A program made the position numbers and the translations under genes. Positions 11,425 through 23,431 of a stretch of DNA of 64,000 nucleotides are shown here, piece after piece; within the stretch, counting starts at the first letter, position 1, and every line of letters begins with the position of its first letter. This DNA comes from Trifolium pratense (Eukaryota > Streptophyta > Magnoliopsida > Fabales > Fabaceae): positions 19,902,001 through 19,966,000 of the forward strand of contig NC_060060.1 of assembly GCF_020283565.1 (NCBI RefSeq), in the 5' to 3' direction. The notes below the pieces were generated by a model, which was given only the letters and a program-made list of their open reading frames with translations, did no database searches and was not told the DNA's origin.

Positions 11425-12100
11425 TTTTATTAGTGAAATGACAATGAATGCTATAAAACTTGCAACGTGATTAACCGTAACAAGGATACTTTAGTAACTT
11501 TGGTAGTAATCGATTTTAATATATTAGTAATAATAATAGATTATGAAAAACTAGCGGCCAGTGTCTATCATGCAAACTTAAAAAAACATATGTTATGTTA
11601 TGGTGAGTTTATTAATAAAAGATTTTTATTCATTGCTCAAAAAAACTAATCAAGGTATTGTTGGTATTATCAAAAGTTCACAATGTTTTTGCATCTCTTT
11701 ATATTTAAGTATATATAGGTATAGATACATATGATTTAGTTTACTTGAATAAGAAGCAAGACTTAGAAGAAACTACACATAAAATAGCAACAATTGAAAA
11801 GAAAAAGAAAAAAAAAAAACAAAACTGCACAACATGCATCGTGCCATGATGAGAAACAATATTTGAAGCAAATCTACAACTTGCATCGTGCCACGATGAA
11901 GACTTGTTGAAGGATCATGCCATGATGGCACAGATCGTTGCAGGATGAGGCGATTTCAAATGTGTGAATTTCACTATAAATAGAGGTCTAGGCAAAAGGA
12001 TGACTTTGTGGTGGGTGGGTGTCGAACCGTTGACCTCTTGGTTCCTAAATCATATCATCATCATATAATAAAAGAAAAACAGAAAATAATAAATTAAAAA

Positions 12101-13560
12101 AAAAAAAAAAAAAGCAGAGCAAGCAATTTCAAAGTTACACGCATACTACCATTTTGGTTTCCCGCACTAATTTAGCACCCTCCCAATCTCAAACCCCACG
12201 ATCTTCAATACACAAAAATTGAATCCAAACCCTAGAAACAAAATCAGAGAAGTTGTTTCCCAGATTAATCGTTCAACTCGTCTTCTCCAATCACACTCGT
12301 CAATCCTAATATCCAAACCCTAGAAACAAAATCAGAGAATTTAACCGTTAGTAGTCGTACTCGTTCGTCGCCGTGCTTTCACAACTCAAACTGCCGTCAT
12401 TTTGTCAAAGCTTACAATTGAAATTTGCAAAATTGATTTAATTTATAAGATAAAGTTTGTTTTGGGTGTTGGGTAATCACCTGTTATTTTTTCAACTGTA
12501 GTGGTGTGTTTACAATTTTGATTTTTAGCGGAAGATATTAAATTTGTGATTTTCAATTGCACTTATTTTTTTAGTTCATTGTTTCATATCTACTCTGATT
12601 TTCAATTGCTATAGAAGCTTATTCCACTTCTTACACCAAAATAGTATGACAGAACACTTAAAGTGACTCATTAAATTTGACTTCTTATTTTTAGTTCATC
12701 AGTTCATTATTTCTTAGGTGTGCTTTTGTTGCCTGACTTTGAATTGTGATGCAGAACACTCAAAAAGTGACTCATTAAATTTGACTTATCAGCCATTTTG
12801 CTTAAATTTATGATTGGAGTGACTGAGATCCATATTAATAATTATAAGTTATATATCTTATCTATCCAACTATGGATTTTAGTAGTGAAGAACTTATGGA
12901 TTTTAGTACTATTAACTATCACTATCTTATCTAGCCCATTTGGTATAGTGAAGATTAATTTTCTAGAGTTTGCAGTTTTCTAGTGTGTGAAGGGTCTTGT
13001 TCTGTTAATTGGTTTAGTGTGTGCAGTTTTCTAGAGTTTTCAGGTTTTGTTTTGGGTTGTGACTTTAGTGTGTAGTCTATGTCCCTTAGTGTCTTGTGGC
13101 GGGTCTGTTATTGAAATCCCATTAAAATTCACCAACTATGAGACTAAGTTATATTTGATTTGATATTTATGATAGAGCAAAGAAAAACAATAGATTGGTT
13201 TGTGTATTGTTGTTTTATGTATATTTTTATTAAGCTAATGTGGCAACAGTTCTACACAATACCTATTATAAAGAGAGATGAAAGATCATCGATTTTGTTT
13301 ATTTTACTTATAAGCCGGGGTAATCTATATCACACTGCTTTTTGTTGTTGCGCACTTCTCTCCAGTTCAGTTGTGTGGCGTTAAGCTTTTGAGAGAGAGA
13401 AGCAAGACAAGCAACAAGCCCGATGAAATAATAGGGAGACAACAACCCCTGGAACCGGTAGGCAACCAACAACCAAAAGGAGCTGTAGAAAAACAACACC
13501 TAGTGTCAATGATTCATGCAACCCTATTGACTTCAACACCATTCCTAAGGTAATTTTTTT
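12101..13560 (+). other. Leader-like sequence without a clear gene
   Basis: The phrase CCAAACCCTAGAAACAAAATCAGAGAA occurs twice (about 12224 and 12314); AAACCCTAG is common in plant 5' leaders. An open frame at 13371-13553 ends at a GTAATT donor-like site, but the peptide is not recognised. The region may be the 5' part of a decayed gene whose later pieces are at 13762-14333. This is inference. Confidence 0.3.
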
Positions 13561-14229
13561 TTATTAACTCCAAAGTTGTAGTGATTAAACACACTTATGA
13601 AAGAACTTCTTTCGCTTCTGTACTTCTTTTGCTATGAAAGAACTTGTTAATAATATGTAATGGTTTAGGGTATATCATCCATCAAAATATTTCAGAAACT
13701 GTGAAGAAATTGATTCATAAATTGAAATCAAAGAACAAGTCATCCATAACCCTTAAATTTGATGGAAGAGAGCTCTCTCTGGCGCGATGCCTTTGACTGC
13801 ATTCCTTATCCAAAAGGTATCTGAAATTTCTATACTTGATTTTCATGACATTTCAAGTGCTGGTGTATCTTGATTAGACACATACCTCTGCTGTTTCACT
13901 GACTGGCATGGTTGATGATTACTTCTAGGGTCATTGGGTTATGAGGTTTTGGAAGAAGGAACCTGTAAGTATCCATCCATAACTTAAAATGTTATGGTCA
14001 AGTACTACTAGTACTATTTTTACAAGCTTATAAATATCACTGAAAATAAGACTAATAACATTATCATTATACACTAGTGAAATGGAGTGATTGTAACAAT
14101 CAATAAAATTATTTTTGTTAGCTTTCATCTAATTCTTTTGTTTTGCTTTCGGGATTTTCCTTGATTTAACATCTCAATGTCTATACTCTTTTTATATTGC
14201 TTTGAATACTCAGGTTGAATTATTTCTAG

Positions 14230-14333
14230 GGAAAGAAAACCTATTCAGATTGGGGCCATGTCGGTGATGCTATAATGTTTATGATCAACTCATATCTACT
14301 CACCCTGATGACTTTCGTAGAGTCTTAGCTAAG
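14230..14333 (+). pseudogene. TPR-protein exon fragment, frameshifted
   Basis: The exon-like block follows TTTCTAG and ends before GTCTGT. One frame reads TYSDWGHVGDAI and, after a shift, another reads VYDQLISTHPDDFRRVLAK. Together these resemble a helix pair in plastid tetratricopeptide proteins of the SLOW GREEN 1 type, as I recall that family. The change of frame inside a 104-bp exon shows it cannot encode an intact product. An upstream exon-like block at 13762-13818 (EESSLWRDAFDCIPYPK, then GTATCT) may belong to the same relic. Confidence 0.45.
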
Positions 14334-14992
14334 GTCTGTTACGCAGTTGATATTAGTTGCTTTTTAGGCTATGTGTCCTCTCTTTTCTGGTTTAATTGTC
14401 TTCTACAGTTCTACTAATTTGCCTTTATCCTGGTTTATTTCTAGTAGCATTTGTGCCTTTGACCTGTTCTTACAAGGCAGTGGCAGGGTTCTTGGTTTTG
14501 GTATTCTGAATTTTGGTACAGTTGTTATGCTCATCGCAACAGTCGGCTTGTTTTGAGCTTCTATTGACACAATGTGGAATCTCTTTGTGCCTACGTTCGT
14601 GTTGGGTATCCCATGATCACTGATGCTCTTAATGCTCTCTAGGAGAAGGTATGAATTATATGGTATATGATAGCGATGGTGGCATTCTTTGATTTTAAAA
14701 TTTTGGTGATGTATGGTTGAGATTGACTATTATTGTATTTGGGTTTTCAAATTTGGACTTCAGTTTTGTTCTTTATCTATCTCTTTTTTCTTTATCCATG
14801 GTTTTAAAATTATTAAAAAATAGGGAACCATACATTTGTTGTCTTATTTGGTATAATGCACTTATGACGTTGAAATCCATTGAATATCTCATTTTATTTG
14901 TACATGAATTTTACTATCTTATTATAAAAAAGAAAAAAAAAATAAACACTTCCCCTTTCTTCTTTTAACTTAACTCATATTGATTATATGTT

Positions 14993-15446
14993 GGTTCCAA
15001 AAATATAACAAATTAATTCATATGGCTTAGTGGTAAATGTAATAAGAAGTGTAACTAAAAGGTTAAGGGTTCAAATCCTATTAAGAAATCTTTTAGCGTT
15101 TTTCTACTAATTTTTTTTAATAGAGACACAAAATAACCCTGAATTGATTATGTGTCAAAAAATGAAAAAGGGGCAAATTGGGAATTTCATATGTATGTTC
15201 TTTTCTTATATAGTAGATGGTTCCAAAAATATAACAAATTAATTCATATGGCTTAGTGGTAAATGTAATAGTTAGTGTAACTAAAAGGTTAAGGGTTCAA
15301 ATCCTACTAAGAAATCTTTTAGCATTTTTCTACTAATTTTTTTTAATAAAGACACAAAATAACCCTGAATTGATTATGTGTCAAAAAATGAAAAAAATGG
15401 GCAAATTGGGAATTTCATATGTATGTTCTTTTTTTATATAGTAGAA
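14993..15446 (+). mobile_element. Tandem pair of SINE-like elements
   Basis: Two nearly identical units of 226 and 228 bp stand head to tail (14993-15218 and 15219-15446). Each has an RNA polymerase III box A (TGGCTTAGTGG, at 15022 and 15249) and box B (GGTTCAAATCC, at 15068 and about 15294), spaced as in a tRNA-derived SINE. Both end with a T-rich TATATAGTAGA. The box A to box B distance (about 46) is longer than in tRNA genes. No intact tRNA cloverleaf follows. Confidence 0.6.
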
Positions 15447-15685
15447 TATATTCAGAGATCTCTTTAGTCAAGGTATGTTCTCTACTGTTACACTTCTTTA
15501 GTCATGGTCATGGAAACAAAGTATCACTCACTAATGGCATGCTGAATTGTGAGAAAAACAATAAACAAAAAGAGATACAGAACCAATAAGTCATTGCAAT
15601 GATATCATATTAAAGCTTGTAGTTTATCTAGTTGGACTATTTCTTCTATATTTTCATCAGGTTTTGTGAATTGAATAACTTTCAG

Positions 15686-15806
15686 GTTAAGATGCTCTAC
15701 ACGCAGAGGGAAGATTAAATCAAATAGTAGATAAAGATCTAATGGGAAAGTGACTTAGTTTAATAGGAAGAAATGGTTCACGTTGCACTCATGTGTAAAC
15801 ATTTTA
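15686..15806 (+). pseudogene. Decayed NIK-type kinase last-exon fragment
   Basis: After TTTCAG the sequence GTTAAGATGCTCTACAC... aligns with the start of the last exon of the intact kinase at 30368: both share GTAGATAAAGATCT, GAAATGGTTCA and a GTTGCACTCATGTGTA / GTAGCACTCTTGTGTA block. The copy has frame-disrupting stops (for example AGATTAAATC and AATAGTAGAT) and stops matching after about 120 bp. It is a dead duplicate of this kinase family; the source may be the local gene or a paralogue. Confidence 0.7.
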
Positions 15807-17100
15807 GGTGACTTTGTTGATTATGTAGAATTGCATTGCATATGCCTCTAAGCATTAGTACTAAGGCACCACATGAAATTATGAATCTTGTGACTATCCG
15901 AGTTTATAAGCAAATGATTGATCAAGTCTGAAATTTTGATACCTCTAGTTATATGAGTTGTATTTTGTTGTTGAAACTGATACCTGTTGTAATTTAGTTG
16001 GGATTAAAATTCTATTTGAAATGGTGTAATTTAGTTTATTCTGTTAAGTTTGATGCCGCTTGACAAGGTACTTAAGAATAATATAAGTTTTTCATTTTAG
16101 GTCTTGTTTGACATTACAAGATTTTTTGTTTTATTAGAGCTAGTGAAATATTATATATTGGTACTATTTTAAAATTTAAAGAGCTTATTGTCAAAAGTAA
16201 TGTCAAACAAAAAAAAAAGAAAACAACAATTTTTTTAAAAAAGGACAGGACATACAATAGCGTTTTTTATGCATGCGCTATTAAAAGCTGATCCAAAAAA
16301 GGAACCAAATCAGTGTCCCTATGTTTTTTTTTTTTTTTTATAAAGAAACATAAAGACATATTGTTACATGTAAGACTAAGTACAAAGTCGAAGTAGTGGA
16401 TTTCCTTTTCTGGATTGGTATTCCCATAGTAAGTGTATGTTTCATCGAACTAGGTTAAAAATTATTTGTGTTCTTTATTACTTTCCTTATTGCCAATATT
16501 CTTGCATCATATTGTCTCACATGTTGTCTCATACATCATACAACGTATACACTTGTCTCAAACATCGGGTAAGACATCTGTTCTCTAAAAAACTGAATTA
16601 CAATTCATATTAGTTATAATAGAGTAATATTTAAGACTTATGCACCATAGTTTGTCAAAAACTTATGCACTATAGAAGATTTAGTGAAGTCTTTCATATT
16701 AGACGAAGCCTAATTTTAAAGCCTAAAACAAATGACGCCAATATTGTCAAATAAATATAATTAGGTGAGCATTGCAATCATGAGAAAGTCATCAATATAT
16801 TCAGCAAAGAGTCATGAGTTTGATTAGAAGAATCAAAAGAATTGAATAAAGTAATTGAAAGAAAGAATTGATATATCTTTAACTTCTTTGCTGAAAAAAC
16901 ATCTTTAAATTCTTGAATGAACATAAATGGGATAGGAACCAATGCCAAATTTGGTCGTTTCTAGTCATCTGGACCACCATGAGATTGAGTCTTCCATTCC
17001 ATTTTAGGAACTTACCCCTTACTAAAACATTACATGCTTTGTTTCTCAACTGATCATTAATAATCATCTTGATCTTACTAATCAAAGTGATCCTTCTATT
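15807..17100. other. Intergenic DNA, no supported gene
   Basis: AT-rich sequence with scattered stops is all I can see here. The open frame at 16879-17085 (minus) is not recognised. Confidence 0.4.
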
Positions 17101-17102
17101 AC

Positions 17103-17262
17103 CGATCGTTAGGTGGTTCAGTGGTGATTGGTGCTGAACTTGGTTGGGAGGACCGCGGTTCGATCCCCCGCAACTGCAATCGAAAAAGGACTGAAATCAC
17201 TTGATGTCAGAACTGACCACCGAACCAGATTAAACTGGTGGTGAAAACAAACAAAAAATGAT
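17103..17262 (+). mobile_element. SINE copy 1 of a three-copy local family
   Basis: The unit starts GATCGTTAGGTGGTTCAGTGG (box A region) and continues to CGGTTCGATCCCC (box B), then CGCAACTGCAATCG, CAGAACTGACC and a tail GTGGTGAAAACAAACAAAAAA. The same order is seen at 21681-21855 (plus) and, shortened, at 37491-37618 (minus). Confidence 0.65.
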
Positions 17263-17504
17263 CATTCCATTTTAACAACCCACTCATTTATAATTTCGTT
17301 TTATTAATTGTGCTATGTTTAAAAGTAGTGTATGTTATAGGAATAAGTTTGGGTGAAGTCTTATAGTTGGTACATTCGTAATCGTTCAATCAACATTAGA
17401 TAATTCAAATTTTAGTTTTTATATTAAATTAAAAAAAAATTGTTTGAAAATTTGAACGGTTCAATTTTAATCGGACAATTCTCAAATGATGACTATACTT
17501 AATT

Positions 17505-18060
17505 GTACCAATTTTTTTTTTGAACTACAAATGAATAATTTCATTAATAAAATGGTGAAACTGAGTACAAGTGATACTAAATCCACCAAAAAAGATATTA
17601 CATAGGAAAAAAACCACAAAAAATGATAACAACAAGTATTATCTAAGCATACAATCCACCGAGTTCGAGTCATACTCATAAAACATACAAGGAGCACCCA
17701 CTTTCTTTGCCAACAATCATTGCCAAGAAAGTCTTTTAATGTAATCCACCACTTCCGAAATCGAAGCTTGCTTATCGGCAAAAATTGTGTGATTCCTTGT
17801 CTTCCATATAATGCCCATAAAGTTGAATGTCACACAAGCAAAAGCCCTTTTCCACCTTTCTTGAATCTAACTAGCGAGCAAAAGCTTCGAAGTAAGGCAA
17901 ACAATTCCCCGAGAGAGTAAACACCACACCGAACCAATTAAAATTTCTGTACCAAACAAACCCCGAAAAAAGCATTTTATAAAGATATGTTCTTCGGATT
18001 CCATGTCTAATCGACAACTAGAGCACACTTGATATGCTTTCTCCGTGAATACAATTTTAT
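17505..18060 (-). pseudogene. LINE-type retrotransposon 3' fragment (zf-RVT region)
   Basis: Read on the minus strand with frame changes, the sequence gives VCSSCRLDMESEEHIFIKC, the zinc-binding CxxC..HxxxxC pattern of the zf-RVT domain found after plant LINE reverse transcriptases. It then gives RAFACVTFNFMGIIWKTRN and ISEVVDYIKRLSWQ, typical of the segment that follows. An A-rich tail is present at the 3' end (T run near 17512-17521 on the plus strand). Only the C-terminal end is present, with internal stops, as expected for a 5'-truncated dead LINE. Confidence 0.65.
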
Positions 18061-20088
18061 AAAGATATGAATTTTATCTGCTAATATTTTCGAGTACAAT
18101 TTTTTTGACATGAAACTATATATGACTAATTAAATAACATTTAAAAGTGGGATTTATTCTGAATTTCTGATGCATTTTTATTTTTTCCAATTAAACAAAT
18201 GATAAAGAGAAACATAAGATTTTGTCAACAAAAAATGGGAGAGAAAGATAAGATAAATAAAGATTGCCTCCATCAATTAGTTTTCCTACTCTTTTTTCAA
18301 CTCTCTCAAATATACCACCCTTGTCATGTGATGTAACTCTGAAAAAGTTTTCTTTTTTGCTTACTTTGTGGTCGGGGGTGTATTATTGAAATTGCATAAT
18401 TATGTTAGAGTTTGACATTGGTAGGCCATGAGACCATGATGGTGATCAGTGGGAGTATATAAGATCGAATAGTTGCAACACCATTCAAATTCTTTGGTTG
18501 AATTTTAAAACCACATAAAGTAAAGATGCAACGTAACAAATTAATACATAGTTCTCTTTTGTTAGTGTGAGGCAGATATTATCTGAAGCAATAGACGACA
18601 AAGCTCTCTTTCAAAAAATGTAACATCATTGTATCATAGGATCATGTAGATATGTGAGTTCAACTTTGGCACTCGCAATCAGTGTGAAAATCTCTAATCT
18701 ATGATTTTGAAGTATATTGATACATCATGTGTATTCTATTCTATTAACTATTAAACACAAATAGGATCACAAATCTTTGTGACCTTATTTATAATGATGA
18801 AGTTGTGTCAATGAGAGTAAGTAGCTGTGGAATAAGCACATGCTATGATCGATGCTACACATTAATAAAACGAATGTCCATCACCTTACTGGATTCTGTT
18901 AATCAAGGATTTGGTGTGAGTGGGCTGGGCTGGGCCCCATGATGAGAACCTTGTCGTGTTAGTGTATGATATTTCTATGTCTAACAAAAGTTAAATAGCC
19001 CCAAGTTATTCAACGCAGTTTCATCTAATATATTTTTATATAATAAAATTATATCATAATGTTGAAAATTTGATGTAGATAAACGTATCATCAAATTTGG
19101 TAGAACTCTTAACCAAAGATAAGTAAATTTGAAAAATCTTAGAATACACTTACTGTTAAAAATAGTTTATTGTATTCGAAGTATTTTTGATAATGTGGTG
19201 TTCAAGGTCTAGACCGAGCCGACGGGTCACATTTTCAACCCTAGACTGAGCCGACGGTCTAGTCTTCAATATCAACATTGCACTGAGTTGATTTGGATCA
19301 TGCGATTTGTAGTGATTTTTCTCTTTTCCTAGGTTTGTTATTTTAGAAAAACGTGTCGTAAGAGCATATCTTAAGAAACTCTATATAAAAATTTTGTCTT
19401 TCAAGTCACACATTCAACTTTTAAAAGTTAAAATGTTATTTTTGTCAATTCTAAACTTCCACTTTGATATTTCTTAACATGTGCCCTAAAACACATATTA
19501 CGGAAAAAAAAACTTGTTAGCACGACAATCAAATAATAATCATTTTCTTAAAATTATTTTAATATGACTATATTTTTTTTATTAGATATGCATGTATAGG
19601 CAAAGCCTAATACTTTGGAATTGATAAGTGTTTTTGTTTGCTTAAGCCTAGCGTATAAAATGAGTCAATTAATTATATATACTCCCCCTTTTTTTTTATG
19701 AGAATATATACTCCCTTTGTTAGATATTATAAGTAAAGGTTACAATGTACCAAAAAAATTAATGTACCAAAAAAAAAAGTAAAGGTTACATTTTAAATTT
19801 ATTAAATAATTGATGTATCTGATTTATCGTTAATTAATAAGTATATTAATTATTTAATAATTTTTTTTACAAGAATTATTTAATAAAATTAAAAAATAAC
19901 TTTTGCTTTTAATATTATAGTTGTGAAAAATTGAACAGCAGCTCTTTCTAATATCAATGACCAACGAGCCAACGAACGGTTAATTACAGACTTCTAAATT
20001 TACCGTGGTAATAATATCACACAATTACATGTAGTAATTATAATCTCAATAAGTAATATGAGATCGATTAAATTACAATCAATTAAAA
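18061..20088. other. Intergenic DNA, no supported gene
   Basis: AT-rich sequence. The phrase AGACCGAGCCGACGG / AGACTGAGCCGACGG occurs twice at 19210-19258. No coding region or element border could be defined. Confidence 0.4.
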
Positions 20089-20090
20089 TA

Positions 20091-20237
20091 CTTCATCCGT
20101 GACAATATATAAATAAAAATCATATTTTTAGGTTCATTGCACATTCAATGTATCTAGTCTATATTATAGACTAGATACATTAATTATGCAATGAACCTAA
20201 AAATGTAATTTTTACTTATATATTGTCACGAAAGGAG
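20091..20237. mobile_element. Stowaway-like MITE with TA target duplication
   Basis: A near-perfect 147-bp palindrome runs from CTTCATCCGTGACAATATAT to ATATATTGTCACGAAAGGAG and is flanked by TA on both sides. The centre is ATCTAGTCTATATTATAGACTAGAT. A TA duplication and this tip are typical of Tc1/mariner-derived Stowaway MITEs. A related copy lies in an intron at 53709-53816. Confidence 0.8.
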
Positions 20238-20884
20238 TAATTCCGAACATTTATTGACATCATATTATTGATGCTGTAATCTACTAGTCATTCCAATGTG
20301 GAACATGAACCCAAATGTGTTTTTTAAATATTCAGTCATGCAATTCCCAAAGCCATGGCCATGGATTGGTGTTTCACAGGTTTTGTCTGAAGCATACTCC
20401 ACCACACAACACAAGTTAATTTAAAGCAAAAACTATAGCAGTCAAAAAATTTAAAATAAAACATTTATTTAATACGAAAGGAATATTCAGCTTTCCCAAT
20501 GCGACAAAAATACCCTTGATTGAAGTTGGGTTTGTAAACTTTGTTTGGCATTTCATCATTTATGATTATGTTACATAAATTAATCTCTTCGAGGTTAGTA
20601 AACTGATTGCATTTTCTTCGTTAAGAAATCTGAGTTATGTTATTTAACTACTCTCTCTACTAGTGGCTGTGCCTAATTTAGGTAGCTGTTGTGGTTGGTT
20701 TGAAAACCGAGTGTACTATGTATCATTTCATTTGGAGGAAGAAATATAAATCAGTCCACAACACGTGTATACATAAAACATAAAATAAAAAGTGTGTAAA
20801 AAAAAAAAAGGTAAATAGTTAACCTTGCAGTTAATCTTTTATTTTTGTAAGGTATATAAATTGAAGATAAATTTTAATATGGAC

Positions 20885-21220
20885 CACTTAAGTGGTTCAT
20901 GGTGGACCAATTACAAATAATATTATAACGAATACGAATTTTACAAAATTCACCGTTGGATTGAAAGTTTAGATCATATAGATCATCCATAAAAAAATTT
21001 AGAAAAATTGAAAACCATTTGATATGTTAATGAGACACGTCAAGATTAACGGTTTATTAAATAACGTAAATCTTGATGGGTCTCAATAACATATCAAATG
21101 ATTTTCAAAAAAATTTAAAAAATTTATAGATGATCTATACGATATAAACTTTCGATCCAATAACGAATTTTATAAAATTCATATTCGGTAGATCACTTGT
21201 CCACAGTGGACCACTTATCT
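20885..21220. mobile_element. Foldback MITE, family shared with 48294-48606
   Basis: Left arm AAGTGGTTCATGGTGGACC..GAATACGAATTTTACAAAATTCACCG is mirrored by a right arm ending CGAATTTTATAAAATTCATATTCGG..CACAGTGGACCACTT. The inner pair TTGATATGTTAATGAGAC / GTCTCAATAACATATCAAATG is also inverted. Exact ends and target duplication are uncertain. Confidence 0.6.
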
Positions 21221-21680
21221 TCTTTTATTTTTGTGGTTATTTATTTTTTTATACAATGTTAAAAGAAGATAATTCACTTTATATAACTTACAAATTTTCG
21301 AACAAAAATTAGTAGTCTTTTCAATTATTATTATAATTTTTTTTAATATTTATTATATATTTAATGTATTTAAACTATAATTTTGTTTAAATACGTACGT
21401 CAATTATATAATAAATCTTAAAAATATATTTTCTTATAATAAAAAAAAGGAGATAGTGAGTACTAAACTTTGTACTATAGTATCTTTTTGGTATCGAAGT
21501 ACGTGAAATAGCCCGTGCCATTCAAAGATTGAGAAGTTAATGTGAAGACATTATAATTTTTTACATAAAAAAAGTCATGTTAAATAGTGTTTGATACAAT
21601 GGTTAAAAAAATACAAATAGAAATGAAAGTAAAAGCTTTAAAAAGAAAATTTATTTTTTTATAATTTTAAGACATTATTA

Positions 21681-21855
21681 ATCGTTAGTTGGTACAATGG
21701 TGATTGGTGTTAGACTTGGTAGGCAGGATCACAGTTTGATTCCCACAACTGCAATTGAGAGATGATTTGAACAACTTAATACCAGAACTGATCCCTGAAC
21801 CAAATTAGGCGGTCAAGTGGACCAAATATTAGTGGTAAAAACCCAAGAAAAAAAT
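21681..21855 (+). mobile_element. SINE copy 2
   Basis: It starts ATCGTTAGTTGGTACAATGG and continues GATTGGTGTTAGACTTGGTAGG, CAGTTTGATTCCCACAACTGC, CCAGAACTGATCC and ends GTGGTAAAAACCCAAGAAAAAA. It is the same family as 17103-17262, more diverged in box A and box B. Confidence 0.6.
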
Positions 21856-21892
21856 CAAGATATTGAATAAATTACTTTCAATATTATATTAT

Positions 21893-22229
21893 TGTTAAAT
21901 ATGTTTGGATCTCATCCAAAAAGCTAGTTCGTAGGTGAGGTTGCTCTCACATATTTATACACTCAACAACTCGAGAACCTAAGCAATATGAGATTTCAAA
22001 CAATCTCCAACAACATAATCAATACCCACCTTCACGCATAGCGTGGTCCCGAGTCAAATGTTCACATTATAGTCTTTAATCCGGCTCTGATACCATATTA
22101 AATATGCTTGGATTTCATCCCCATAAACTAGCTCATAGGGTGATGTTGCCCTTACATATTTATACACTCAACAGCTTAGAAACCTATGCAATATGAAACT
22201 TCAAATAATCTCCAACATCACAATAACAT
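21893..22229 (-). mobile_element. Very small TRIM retroelement
   Basis: Two similar terminal repeats (21893-22015 and 22096 to about 22229) begin TGTTAAATATG/TATTAAATATG and end in CAACA/AATAACA. Immediately inside the right repeat lies GGCTCTGATACCA (22083-22095), which on the minus strand is TGGTATCAGAGCC, the initiator-Met tRNA primer binding site of plant retroelements. The internal part is only about 80 bases, so the element has no coding capacity. It would be transcribed on the minus strand. A 5-bp target duplication could not be confirmed. Confidence 0.7.
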
Positions 22230-23431
22230 ATTCAACAATTTCCATTTTTATTTCTTTAATCATTGCTTGGAGTACTCTTTATTATTTTCCTAAAAAATTA
22301 CTATCAAACAAAAAATGTGTCCAAATGGTAAGGGCATTTTAGAGATTTTAATCTCATACTATCAAACAAAAGAATAACTAGTATCACACACTTGAGAGAT
22401 TGACACATTTCCTTCAAGTTGTAATTATTACCAACCTTGTTGCTACCTCCACCACAGCTTATTCACCACACAAAAAATAAAAACACCTTATTTTAGCTCT
22501 CACCTTCTTGGCACTATTATTTATTGGTTGTTACATTTTACCTCAACAAGCCACTTCATTTGTTTTTATTTACTCAAGTCATTTCATTTGTTAATCTCAC
22601 GTCAAATTGTTTTTCTTGTCCTATTAACTAAAATAAAACAAAGAAGAAAAATGCAAACATTTGAATATTTGATGGATGAACATGACTTAACCCCACATTT
22701 TAGTCATCTTGGTAAAGTATATATACCAATCTAGTAATGCTATTGCTAGCCTAGTGTGCCTAGCTTAGCTAGATAGGACTAATGCTGCATTCTTACCCTA
22801 TGTCAATTTTTATTTCTAAGTTTATAAACCGAGATATATATATATAATTATAAAGATTAATCTCATGAAAAAAAAAATATAGGAGCAATGAGCTAGCGAC
22901 AAATTTTCTCATAAGTTTACAACAACACAAACTTTCTCACAGGTTTACAAATATTCATCATTTCTTAAGGCAATAGCGAGTCCATGTAAATGTAATAACA
23001 TATAAAGCACATTAACACTATAAATAGTACATGATTATTAACGAGGAGCAAGGAAAAAGTGATTGAATTGAGTACTTTAATGTCAAAGTTATATTTTAAT
23101 GTAAGGAAAAATAATTATAACTGTATGTGATATATGACAATAATTGACATTGAGTAATGAGATCCATTGGGATGAATCTAACGGTCTTAGCGGTGTTGAC
23201 GGGAGAGCATTCGCTACAGGGCTGTAAAAGAACAATGGTGTATATTACCAACTTACCTTGACTTGTATGTGATATTACATGAATTGAGTGTTTTTTGATT
23301 GGACTTTGGAGTACTTGTAATGTGCGTATTGGACATTGGTCTAGTCCGAATTAAAAATCAAATATCATAGTTAGCGGCACAACTTATTATTAGTTTCTTG
23401 TCAATTCATGTGTAATTCACTAAATATATTA
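22230..23431. other. Intergenic DNA, no supported gene
   Basis: AT-rich sequence. The open frame at 22528-22734 is not recognised. No element borders were found. Confidence 0.4.

Larger units (their letters stand above)
8852..12100. other. Intergenic AT-rich DNA with element remnants
   Basis: Outside the items listed separately, this holds AT-rich sequence, an (AT)n microsatellite at about 11369-11416, and an unusual motif series CGTGCCATGATG / CGTGCCACGATG / CATGCCATGATGGCAC at 11830-11925 followed by CACTATAAATAGAG near 11970. The last part could be a promoter with a TATA box, perhaps of a retroelement. No coding region is supported. Confidence 0.4.

Noticed and set aside
11830..12000. A retroelement LTR promoter from repeated CGTGCCATGATG motifs and TATAAATAG
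   Set aside because: No second LTR, PBS or target duplication could be found.
15022..15078. A tRNA gene
   Set aside because: Box A and box B are present but the spacing is too long and no acceptor stem or cloverleaf can be drawn; a SINE fits better.
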